This document shows positions 1 through 7,277 of a stretch of 64,000 bases of DNA, one piece after another; position 1 is the stretch's first letter; the number at the start of each line of letters is the position of its first letter. Origin of the DNA: Alteromonas sp. a30 (GTDB lineage Bacteria; Pseudomonadota; Gammaproteobacteria; Enterobacterales; Alteromonadaceae). Location of the stretch: the NCBI RefSeq assembly GCF_026788005.1, contig NZ_JABEPE010000005.1, forward strand, positions 124,001 through 188,000, given 5' to 3'. The notes beneath the pieces were generated by a model. That model had not been told where the DNA came from, ran no database searches, and worked only from the letters and a program-made list of their open reading frames with translations. A program made the translations under genes and the position numbers.

Positions 1-153
1 GAATATCAGCTCACGGTTATTCCTTTTTTCATGCAGGATGTGGCGCTTGATAAATCGCTTATGCAAAAAGATGGTTTACATCCCAATGCGAAAGGCCAAC
101 CGATTATTGCAGAATTTATGCAATCACAACTCGGGACTTGGCTAGCCGAATAA
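1..153 (+). CDS. tesA: TesA-like acyl-CoA thioesterase I / GDSL esterase, C-terminal end only
   Basis: Only the last 50 codons are inside the window; the reading frame is open from base 1 to the TAA at 151-153. The visible part contains the block V motif of SGNH/GDSL hydrolases, DGLHPNAKGQ, whose Asp and His complete the catalytic triad, followed by a helix ending near the C-terminus as in E. coli TesA. The family is a periplasmic thioesterase/lysophospholipase. The nucleophilic Ser and any signal peptide lie upstream of the window, so full length and integrity cannot be judged. Another GDSL-family arylesterase is possible, but the spacing and wording of the motif match TesA best. Confidence 0.75.
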   Translation, partial: EYQLTVIPFFMQDVALDKSLMQKDGLHPNAKGQPIIAEFMQSQLGTWLAE

Positions 154-195
154 CGATGCTTTTAAGCTACTGAATCGGAGCGTGAAAGCCGCTAG

Positions 196-693
196 TTAGG
201 GCTTTTCTTGCTCCTTCAACTTGTTACTAGCATAGTGTGCATCATCCGTTTTTTGTGGCGGAAAGCCCGGTTTTAACACATCCGTTGCTAAGCGAATTTC
301 ACGTAAGAAAAGCAAAAGCGATACGATAAGAGAAACGAGTGCAAACACAAACAGCACCACCACGGCTTGGGCGATGGGTAAATGCCAAAAGTCACCAACA
401 AACACGCCCACTACGACTGTACACACACACAAACCTGATGCCACACAATACCAAATAGATTTGTTGATAATGTCAGTTCGACGCCAAAGCACACGAAGCT
501 CTGCGTCTGCCTTTTTAAGGAGTTTTTCATCAGTAAGTGCACGTAACATGCCCTCAACCTGACGCGCTCTATCGATAATGCGACCGAGTCGGCCCGACAT
601 AACATTTAAAAAACCTGCAATACCTGCCAACAAAAAAACGGGTCCAATTGCTAGCTGTATAACGCCTGCCAAAGCGGCGATTGAATTATCCAT
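196..693 (-). CDS. DUF2721 family membrane protein
   Basis: A 165-residue protein with a hydrophobic N-terminal segment (about residues 7-32), a basic/helical middle with several Arg, and two more hydrophobic segments (about 80-100 and 107-130). It ends in a charged tail. The N-terminal pattern of a hydrophobic helix followed by GRIIDRARQVE is typical of DUF2721, a family of small bacterial inner-membrane proteins of unknown function. It is monocistronic as far as can be seen, transcribed toward tesA. A 7-bp tandem repeat lies 29-64 bp upstream of its start codon. No clear Shine-Dalgarno was found, so the exact start is moderately sure. Confidence 0.7.
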   Translation of the reverse strand: MDNSIAALAGVIQLAIGPVFLLAGIAGFLNVMSGRLGRIIDRARQVEGMLRALTDEKLLKKADAELRVLWRRTDIINKSIWYCVASGLCVCTVVVGVFVGDFWHLPIAQAVVVLFVFALVSLIVSLLLFLREIRLATDVLKPGFPPQKTDDAHYASNKLKEQEKP

Positions 694-721
694 AGTTACT
701 TCATCAAAAAAGGATTTAAAT

Positions 722-756
722 CACTGATTACTGATTACTGATTACTGATTACTGAT
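722..756. repeat. Heptanucleotide tandem repeat (TACTGAT), about five units
   Basis: Four exact copies of TACTGAT (729-756) are preceded by one near-copy, CACTGAT (722-728). The array sits in the 5' flank of the DUF2721 gene, where a change in copy number could move promoter elements. This is a simple sequence repeat seen directly; any role is inference. Confidence 0.9.
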
Positions 757-898
757 AATAGTAATCTATAGCAAACATTCAGCAAACTAATGACTTAGAT
801 AAGTTTCTCCTTAGTTAGAGCGTATCTTATCGTGATATTGAACGTTTTTTGTTCTAGACTGAATACAGGTGAGTCATTCAAAAAGTGAGGTAAGTTCG

Positions 899-1192
899 AT
901 GGAAATAGGTGCATCAGGCGGCTCAGGTAGTGTGCTTTCAACACTGCAAAGCCGACAAGAGCAACAACAAGCTCAAAACGCCGAGAATCAAACTCAGCAA
1001 TCTCAGGCGAATACGCAAGAAAACGCTCGAATTAGTACCGAGGATCAACAATCAAACGAAGCGCTCCAAGCGGCAAGTGCAGAGCCTGCTGAGTCTAGCG
1101 AGGTTGCTCAAGCTGAAACCGCAGCGGAAAATCAGGAAGTAGAGCGCGATCCAAACCAACGTGTTGGCACAGTGGTAGATACGCAGGTTTAA
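899..1192 (+). CDS. Small Gln/Ala/Glu-rich protein of unknown function
   Basis: The ATG at 899 is preceded by GTGAGG at 885-890 with an 8-base gap, so it is preferred to a GTG 30 bases upstream. The 97-residue product starts with a Gly/Ser-rich segment (MEIGASGGSGSV). It then runs through a long low-complexity stretch rich in Gln, Asn, Ala and Glu and ends in RVGTVVDTQV. There is no signal peptide or membrane segment. The N- and C-terminal pattern loosely recalls small YjfB-like putative motility proteins, but this is weak. A terminator-like hairpin follows at 1237-1264, supporting a real transcription unit. I do not recognise the function. Confidence 0.55.
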   Translation: MEIGASGGSGSVLSTLQSRQEQQQAQNAENQTQQSQANTQENARISTEDQQSNEALQAASAEPAESSEVAQAETAAENQEVERDPNQRVGTVVDTQV

Positions 1193-1517
1193 GCTGATAA
1201 GCAATACACTTTAAATTCGGATTAAATATGGAACTTCCACCTGCGTATAGTGGGTGGTTGTTTTATCCTTACTTTATTTTTGCCCACATTCTTTTATCTG
1301 CCGGCATCACTGCCTTACTCTGATTCTCTGTGTTTAATTGCCGGTCAACCATTCCATTTATAGCGATTGATACTTTTCTAAACATTTGAAAGCTTGCTCA
1401 CTGCAAATAAACAACATACTTTGAAAGCGATTAGGTTTTACTGACTTCATCACTCTTACTCATCACAGCTAAAATAATCCAATTAAACTAGCCATCACCA
1501 AGTTAAAAGGAACTCAC
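1193..1517. other. Intergenic region, 325 bp
   Basis: It contains the terminator at 1237-1264 and then AT-rich DNA leading to the protease gene. A Shine-Dalgarno-like AAAAGGA lies just before the TTG start at 1518. No RNA gene, repeat or short gene was recognised. Confidence 0.6.
1237..1264 (+). terminator. Intrinsic terminator after the Gln-rich protein gene
   Basis: The stem CCACC (1237-1241) pairs with GGTGG (1253-1257) across an 11-base loop and is followed by TTGTTTT. It is short but well placed, 45 bases after the stop codon. Confidence 0.6.
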
Positions 1518-2369
1518 TTGAAACAGCATTCAGAAACTCTGTTCACGCTCATTACCTTCTTGGTTTTGATTGTCGCTTTTTACTTTTTAGGTTACTGGTT
1601 AATTTACCGGATGGGGCAAGCCACGCCTTTAATGCTGTCGGTAGGCGCAGCAACCATTACGACTTGTTTGATAAGAAAACGAAAATTTTCAAGCTTAGGT
1701 TGGCAATGGAGAAGTGGACAGGAAGGGTCGAAATATCAGTATATAAATTACCTCATTCCACTGCTGATTGCATTGGTTTCTTACTTGGTCATTTGGCTGT
1801 TTGGCTTTGGTGACGTTTATAACGCCGATTTTCTCTCCACACTAAAAGATAACTACAACCTTAGCCATTGGAATAACCTTGCCATATTGCTTCTGCATAT
1901 TGGCATCATTGCAACCATCAGCTTCGTCGTGTCACTACCCTCTATTTTGGGTGAGGAAATAGGTTGGCGAGGCTTTCTGGTTCCTGAACTTGCGAAAATA
2001 ATGCCTTTCGCGGGCGTAGCGTTAGTCAGTGGTTTGATTTGGTCTTTGTTTCACTGGCCATTAATTTTCCTTGGTTTGTACGGTAATGATGTCACTCCCT
2101 TGCCTTACCAATTGCTGGTATTTTCTGTATTTATTACATCAACAGGCACGATAATGGCCTATTTCCGGCTAAAAACGCAAAGTGTTTGGCCAGCCGTTTT
2201 TTATCATGGCAGCTCGAATATTTTCATTCAAAAACTCTTTACACCCATTACCGTTACCACAACAAACTCAGCTTGGTATATTGATGAATTTGGGGCTGTG
2301 TTAGCGATAACGGCAACCTTGGTTGCACTGTACTATTTGAAAAAAGGGAACGCTGAATTTACGCGATGA
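1518..2369 (+). CDS. CPBP (CAAX/Abi) family intramembrane metalloprotease
   Basis: A 283-residue multi-pass membrane protein with roughly seven to eight hydrophobic segments. It carries the conserved CPBP motifs: EE at residues 146-147 followed by xGWRGF, a His at about residue 179 in WSLFHWPL, and HxxxN (HGSSN) near residue 230. These form the metal/catalytic site of Rce1-like glutamic intramembrane proteases. Bacterial members include bacteriocin-immunity proteins and uncharacterised inner-membrane proteases; the substrate cannot be told. The start is a TTG at 1518 with AAAAGGA seven bases upstream. It is a single gene, convergent with the lipoprotein gene that follows. Confidence 0.85.
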   Translation: MKQHSETLFTLITFLVLIVAFYFLGYWLIYRMGQATPLMLSVGAATITTCLIRKRKFSSLGWQWRSGQEGSKYQYINYLIPLLIALVSYLVIWLFGFGDVYNADFLSTLKDNYNLSHWNNLAILLLHIGIIATISFVVSLPSILGEEIGWRGFLVPELAKIMPFAGVALVSGLIWSLFHWPLIFLGLYGNDVTPLPYQLLVFSVFITSTGTIMAYFRLKTQSVWPAVFYHGSSNIFIQKLFTPITVTTTNSAWYIDEFGAVLAITATLVALYYLKKGNAEFTR

Positions 2370-2428
2370 GCAAAGCGAATAAAAACCGCTGTTAGCACTA
2401 TAGTAAGGAATCGGATTTATAAGAAATG

Positions 2429-2464
2429 CAATTCTAGACACCAGAAAAATGGAGCCTAGAATTG
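2429..2464. repeat. Perfect 9-bp inverted repeat between convergent genes
   Basis: CAATTCTAG (2429-2437) and CTAGAATTG (2456-2464) are perfect inverted copies separated by 18 bases. The element lies between convergent genes, where it could end transcription, but there is no T tract on either side. A classic intrinsic terminator is therefore not supported. Confidence 0.5.
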
Positions 2465-2559
2465 TTAATCGAAATTAAAGCTGCAACAGCTTGTTTTATA
2501 CTTCTGAAACTCAGCCCTGAATTCATCAGGTAAAGAAGGTTTCACTAATACTTAAGACG

Positions 2560-3108
2560 CTATTTACCAGCGTTAATCAATTCTTCAACAATAAGTTTCG
2601 ATATGAGTTCGATGTCTCTTGGTTCATCTTCTTGATCCCAAGAAAACGCTGCAATTTCCAAGTTAACGGCTAGATCTTCGAGATAAGCATATTTAGTTGT
2701 GTAATTCCTTTTACCAAAACTAGCTAACGCTTTATCTCCGTCTTGAATGACTACGCTGTGAGAAACCTCAGGTTTGCCCAAAGCACCGCCGCCCAAATGA
2801 AATCTTCTCTTGAAGTCGATGCTGAAAGAAACACTCAAACCTTCCGTATTTTCGGCAGCTAACAGGCCTTTTTCTTTAAGGCTTGCTTCTAGATAGTTTC
2901 TAAATTGACTCTCTAATTCCGTTTTATTTGCAAAAGTCGTGTCTCCTTCAATGGCTCCATGCCCTAACGTTAAGTTAACGGAAACTTGAGAAACTTTGTA
3001 AGGCGTCTTTTGTTTTAATATTGGTGTTGGCTCCACATGATATGTATATGGAGATGAGGCGCAGGCACTTAATAATACTGCCAAAGTGATAGCGATTACT
3101 GTTTTCAT
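2560..3108 (-). CDS. Predicted lipoprotein of unknown function
   Basis: The start at 3108 is chosen because a GGGAG Shine-Dalgarno lies just before it; a TTG 12 bases upstream would overlap that site. The 182-residue product begins with a lipoprotein signal peptide (MKTVIAITLAVLLSAC), with the lipobox LSAC placing the lipidated Cys at about residue 16. The mature part has mixed alpha/beta character and no membrane segment. Its second residue after Cys is Ser rather than Asp, so outer-membrane sorting is expected under the usual Lol rule. I do not recognise a named family. It may be envelope-associated; nothing in the neighbourhood reveals its role. Confidence 0.7.
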   Translation of the reverse strand: MKTVIAITLAVLLSACASSPYTYHVEPTPILKQKTPYKVSQVSVNLTLGHGAIEGDTTFANKTELESQFRNYLEASLKEKGLLAAENTEGLSVSFSIDFKRRFHLGGGALGKPEVSHSVVIQDGDKALASFGKRNYTTKYAYLEDLAVNLEIAAFSWDQEDEPRDIELISKLIVEELINAGK

Positions 3109-3120
3109 TAAAACTCCCAA

Positions 3121-3437
3121 ACAGGTAATTATTTTGCTTCAACTTATACCCTGTATAAGCTGAGCTGCATAATATATACACAAAAGAAATAAAACAATCA
3201 GATATAAAGATGTAGGAGTAAAAGCCACATAAAAAGCTTATCCAATGGGTAATTCAACCACTCAGCACAACACCCGAGGGATATAAATATATCATCCTAA
3301 AAAGGAATTGAATGACCAGCAACGAAAAAGCCAGCAATGAGCGCTGGCTTTCATTTATTTAAGCACTTTTTATAAGCTCTTCATGTAAACACTTTACTTA
3401 AGAGCTTTGAAAGACACTTGGTATATCAAAATACCTA
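3121..3437. other. Intergenic region, about 320 bp
   Basis: It separates the lipoprotein gene start from the end of the amidohydrolase operon, both on the minus strand. It contains the terminator at 3322-3349 and no convincing gene or RNA. Confidence 0.6.
3322..3349 (-). terminator. Intrinsic terminator of the amidohydrolase operon (possibly bidirectional)
   Basis: AGCCAGC (3329-3335) and GCTGGCT (3343-3349) form a 7-bp stem with a 7-base loop. Read on the minus strand, the stem is followed by a run of T, as expected for a terminator about 90 bases after the stop of the second amidohydrolase. The plus-strand side is also T-rich. Confidence 0.75.
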
Positions 3438-4739
3438 TTACGGACGATTATAACGATACGGCATGTCCTGCCCTAGCGTCATGTATCGATCACGTAGTTT
3501 GGTTTGGCGAGATTCCATTGTAATCGGCTCACCATTGATGATAACCACTTCTGCGTAGGTCATGACTTCTAACGGGTCGCCAGACCAAATCACCACATCC
3601 GCTTGCTTACCTTTGGCTAAACTGCCGAGTGTGTCTTCTACATCGAGCAATTCTGCTGGATTAACCGTAAGCGCGGCCATCGCATCGGCCCACGGCATAC
3701 CGTTAGCAACAGCATTACCCGCAAGTTGTGTCACCAAGCGCGTGTTGTGGCTATCAGCACTATATTTGCCCACATTGGCAATACTGACTTTTACCCCAGC
3801 ACGAGACAAACGCCCAGCATTTTTAAGCGTTGCACCTAGCTCATCAAAATCAAACGGTAAGTTAGACTCAGGGTTCACCACCACAGGAATACCAGCTTCG
3901 GCTATTTCCTCGGCTACCAACCAACCCTCTGTGGCATGGACTAGCACTAAATCAAGATCGTCAAAGCGCTGTTTTAACGCAATGACTTGACGAATATCGG
4001 CAACACGATCGGCCGACACAAACAAAGGCATATCGCCTTTTACCACTGGAATTAAGGCATTAACATCGGTTTTAGCAAACTCCCCATTCCATTCTTGATT
4101 GATTCCCAGCGTTTTGCCATTTAGGGAAGCCGCTTCTTTCAGCACACGAATCAATTTAGGCCAAACCACCGCACGAGAACCACCCTCAGAATCAACAAAA
4201 GCACCTGAAAGATTAATCGACATAAACGCGTTAGTTTTAAGTAAGGGGCTATTTATGTCACCCAGTGAAATAACGCTGCCCTGCCCTTGGAACAAGGTAT
4301 TACTATAATTCGCGCCAGTTGCGACCGTGGTTACACCTTCAATACGGGCCACGTTAATTAGGCTGGAATTCATGTTAATGCCAAATTGGCTATCAACACT
4401 GGCACCAAGCTCCTTCGCATCTTTTAGCTCGAAGTTGGCATCGTTAATACCGGCTGAAAAGCTCACTTCTTCAAGCCCAAGTCCAGATTTAGCAACAATT
4501 AATCCCGGCGTAACGATTTTGCCGCGCGCATCAATGCTGTTATAACCTTTCGGCGCTTCACCATCAGCCATAATGCTTTCAATTTTGCCATCTCGAATGA
4601 GAACCGTGGCGTTTTCAATGGAACCTTGTTTATCGAAGGTATGCACCAGCGCGCCAGTAATCGCGATATTTTCAGCCATCGCTGCCGCGCTTAAGAAAGT
4701 ACCGGCAACCACGGCTGCAATTTTATTTAATCCGCTCAT
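3438..4739 (-). CDS. Exported amidohydrolase-like protein lacking the N-terminal metal ligands
   Basis: A 433-residue protein with a cleavable signal peptide (about residues 1-22, ending in SAAAMA). It has the composite urease-superfamily layout, with the N-terminal beta-sandwich strand pattern and a C-terminal GSLAKGKQADVVIWSGDP segment typical of imidazolonepropionase-like amidohydrolases. At the place where active members have HxH after strand 1 (GLID.H.H), this protein reads TPGLIVAKSGLGL, with no His. The binuclear metal site therefore looks incomplete and catalysis is doubtful. Its start codon overlaps the stop of the upstream amidohydrolase gene by one base (TAATG), so the two are translationally coupled. 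They may form a periplasmic complex. Confidence 0.8.
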   Translation of the reverse strand: MSGLNKIAAVVAGTFLSAAAMAENIAITGALVHTFDKQGSIENATVLIRDGKIESIMADGEAPKGYNSIDARGKIVTPGLIVAKSGLGLEEVSFSAGINDANFELKDAKELGASVDSQFGINMNSSLINVARIEGVTTVATGANYSNTLFQGQGSVISLGDINSPLLKTNAFMSINLSGAFVDSEGGSRAVVWPKLIRVLKEAASLNGKTLGINQEWNGEFAKTDVNALIPVVKGDMPLFVSADRVADIRQVIALKQRFDDLDLVLVHATEGWLVAEEIAEAGIPVVVNPESNLPFDFDELGATLKNAGRLSRAGVKVSIANVGKYSADSHNTRLVTQLAGNAVANGMPWADAMAALTVNPAELLDVEDTLGSLAKGKQADVVIWSGDPLEVMTYAEVVIINGEPITMESRQTKLRDRYMTLGQDMPYRYNRP

Positions 4740-6184
4740 TATCGTTCTCCTTCACCGGGTTGATCTACTTCGAAATCGCTAACAGGCCAGATGTCAGGGT
4801 TGTTGGCGTCATAAACCAACGCGCCATCAATATAAACGTGTTCAGCCAAAGTGTAAGTCGAGAACGGGTCGCCACTCCACAATACTACGTCAGCATCTTT
4901 ACCAGCTTCTAATGAACCTGTTTTATCGAATACGCCCATGGATTTGGCAGGGTTAGCAGACAACCATTGCCATGCGTCTGCGCGGCTAATACTGATCCCC
5001 GCACGATGTGCGTTCCCCAACACTTTTGCAGCTTCTTGATTCAAACGTTGAATACCCAAGTCGCTGTCGGAGTGAACGATGGCACAAGCTTTAGCTTGAT
5101 GTACCAAGGCGATGTTTTCCTGAATGGCATCGTATGCTTCCATTTTGAAGCCCCACCAGTCAGCCCACATGGACGCACATACGTTATTTTCGGCTAAGGT
5201 ATCGGCAATTTTGTAGGCTTCAACCGCGTGATGGAAGCTACTGATTTGATAATCAAACTCTTTCATGACATCCATCATGACCATCATTTCATCCGCCCGA
5301 TAACAGTGCATATGCACCTTAATTTCGCCGTTCAATACCCCGGCCAAAGTATCTAGTTTCAAATCTTGTTTCGGCGGCTCGACGTTCTCACCGTTGGCGT
5401 GTTTTTCGCGATAATCATCCCACTTTTTCTTATATTCTTGGGCATCGATCCACGCTTGACGATAACCAGCTACGTTACCCATACGGGTTGAAGGACCACC
5501 TTTTTCGCCGTATACCCGTTTCGGGTTTTCACCACAGGCCATTTTCAAACCATGGGGAGCCTCTGGGAATTTCATTTCTTGTACGGAGCGATTCGGTACG
5601 TTTTTCAAGGTAACGGTGCGACCACCCACCAAATTCGCAGAGCCGGGGAGAATTTGTAAAGAGGTGATACCGCCGGCTAATGCGGCTGAAAACCCTGCAT
5701 CCTGCGGCCAAACCGCATGCTCTGCCCATACTTCTGCTGTAACCGGTTTAGTGGCTTCGTTGCCATCGGAATGCGCGTTTACATCTGGCGTTGGATAAAC
5801 ACCTAAATGACTATGGGTATCAATAATGCCGGGCGTTACCCATTTGCCACTGCCATCAATCACTTTAGCGTCTTGTGGAATGGAAACCGTTTGACCAACG
5901 GCTTTAATGTCACCATCTTGCATCAGCAACATGCCGTTTTCAATTAGGCCGCCAAGGCCATCTAGAATGGTCACATTTTTAATAACCGTCGCTACGCTAG
6001 GTAGCGGTTGATAGGTACTTGGGAAAGGATTGGATTTTAATTCAGCGAGAGGTTTTTGTTCCGGTGGTTTTTCACTGCAAGCCACTAAAAATGCACCTGA
6101 TGCAGCCACGAAAGCAAGCTTCATTGCCGCATGCAAATTTAATAAGCGAAGACCACCTTGAGTGCGATTATTCTTTTTCATCAT
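4739..6184 (-). CDS. Amidohydrolase, predicted lipoprotein
   Basis: A 481-residue imidazolonepropionase-like amidohydrolase. The N-terminus carries a hydrophobic stretch ending in FLVACSEK, a plausible lipobox that would anchor it to the envelope. Metal-binding signatures are present: DTHSHLG (HxH), His in VHMHCYRADEM, His in SSFHHAVEAYK and Asp in VHSDSDLG. The C-terminal GSLEAGKDADVVLWSGDP closes the beta-sandwich. It is upstream of, and coupled to, a paralogous protein that lacks the HxH. The family cleaves C-N bonds in peptides or cyclic amides; the substrate is unknown. A shorter start at residue 21 is possible but has no better ribosome-binding site. Confidence 0.85.
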   Translation of the reverse strand: MMKKNNRTQGGLRLLNLHAAMKLAFVAASGAFLVACSEKPPEQKPLAELKSNPFPSTYQPLPSVATVIKNVTILDGLGGLIENGMLLMQDGDIKAVGQTVSIPQDAKVIDGSGKWVTPGIIDTHSHLGVYPTPDVNAHSDGNEATKPVTAEVWAEHAVWPQDAGFSAALAGGITSLQILPGSANLVGGRTVTLKNVPNRSVQEMKFPEAPHGLKMACGENPKRVYGEKGGPSTRMGNVAGYRQAWIDAQEYKKKWDDYREKHANGENVEPPKQDLKLDTLAGVLNGEIKVHMHCYRADEMMVMMDVMKEFDYQISSFHHAVEAYKIADTLAENNVCASMWADWWGFKMEAYDAIQENIALVHQAKACAIVHSDSDLGIQRLNQEAAKVLGNAHRAGISISRADAWQWLSANPAKSMGVFDKTGSLEAGKDADVVLWSGDPFSTYTLAEHVYIDGALVYDANNPDIWPVSDFEVDQPGEGER

Positions 6185-6286
6185 TATTCATTCTCATAGG
6201 TTATGCCGCTGAGACAAGGTAAGGAGTTCAACTTCACATTGCAATGATTTTGATATTTTGAAACAAATTCGCCGTAAAATTCAGGA

Positions 6287-7219
6287 TTATCGGTAATGAT
6301 TTAACACACTTACGATAGTGTCGGCACAATGTAAGGTGCGAACTTCGCGATATAAAGCATCCGCTTGAGGATATTGTAATATGATGTATCGCAGCCATTG
6401 TTTGATGCGATTTGGGTAATATTTTCCCTTACTACCGTAAAGTTCATAACCAGAATATTTCACCAGTAAATCAATCACCTCCTGCCACGGCATTTTTGTT
6501 TGTTGGCCTTTAACTACTTGCGCCAAATTTGGCATAGCTAACGCGCCTCGTCCAAGCATTAGGTCAGTGCATTGGGATTCCTGTTGACAGCGTAAGGCGT
6601 CTTCTTTATCCCAAATTTCACCATTGGCGATAATGGGTACAGTAACGTGCTGTTTTATTTTCGCAATCCAATCCCAATAAGCTGGCGGTTTGTAGCCTTC
6701 TTCTTTGGTTCTAGCATGGATCACCAGATGCGCAGAACCTGCTTCTGCGAGCGCTTGAGCATTTTCAATGGCAAGCGACTTGTCACTAAAACCCAAACGC
6801 ATTTTCGAGGTCACAGGATGAGCATCAGGAACCGCCTCTCTTACCGCTTTTACTATGTTGTAGAGGGTGTCGGTTTCTTTAAGCAATACCGCACCACCCT
6901 TACTTTTGTTCACGGTTTTTGCTGGGCAGCCAAAATTAAGATCAACACCATGCGAACCTAACTCAATAGCTCGCGCCGCATTTTCTGCTAGCCATTGTGG
7001 GTCCTGACCGAGTAATTGCACTCTTACAGGGGTGCCGGAAGCCGTGAATCCATTAGTTTTCAGTTCTGGGCAAATACGGTGAAACACACGCATTGGCAAT
7101 AGTTGGTCAACCACACGAACAAATTCAGTAACGCACAAATCGAAGCCTCCAATTTGTGTCAGCATGTCTCGCATTAAGTGATCAACCACCCCTTCCATCG
7201 GGGCCAAATAAAGCCGCAT
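6287..7219 (-). CDS. dusC: tRNA-dihydrouridine(16) synthase DusC
   Basis: A 310-residue FMN-dependent tRNA-dihydrouridine synthase that reduces U16 in the D-loop of tRNA. The N-terminus MRLYLAPMEGVVD, the phrase FDLCVTEFVRV, and the active-site region VDLNFGCPAKTVN with Cys98 match DusC rather than DusA or DusB. The C-terminal helical domain (YPNRIKQWLRY) is also DusC-like. Length agrees with the family. It lies 58 bp downstream of the flavin/iron-sulfur oxidoreductase gene on the same strand and could be co-transcribed with it, though the functions appear unrelated. Confidence 0.92.
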   Translation of the reverse strand: MRLYLAPMEGVVDHLMRDMLTQIGGFDLCVTEFVRVVDQLLPMRVFHRICPELKTNGFTASGTPVRVQLLGQDPQWLAENAARAIELGSHGVDLNFGCPAKTVNKSKGGAVLLKETDTLYNIVKAVREAVPDAHPVTSKMRLGFSDKSLAIENAQALAEAGSAHLVIHARTKEEGYKPPAYWDWIAKIKQHVTVPIIANGEIWDKEDALRCQQESQCTDLMLGRGALAMPNLAQVVKGQQTKMPWQEVIDLLVKYSGYELYGSKGKYYPNRIKQWLRYIILQYPQADALYREVRTLHCADTIVSVLNHYR

Positions 7220-7277
7220 TGTGTATTATCGCCAAGGTCGTAATAAACGAAAGGCGCGCAGTCTATCGACCTTCTAC

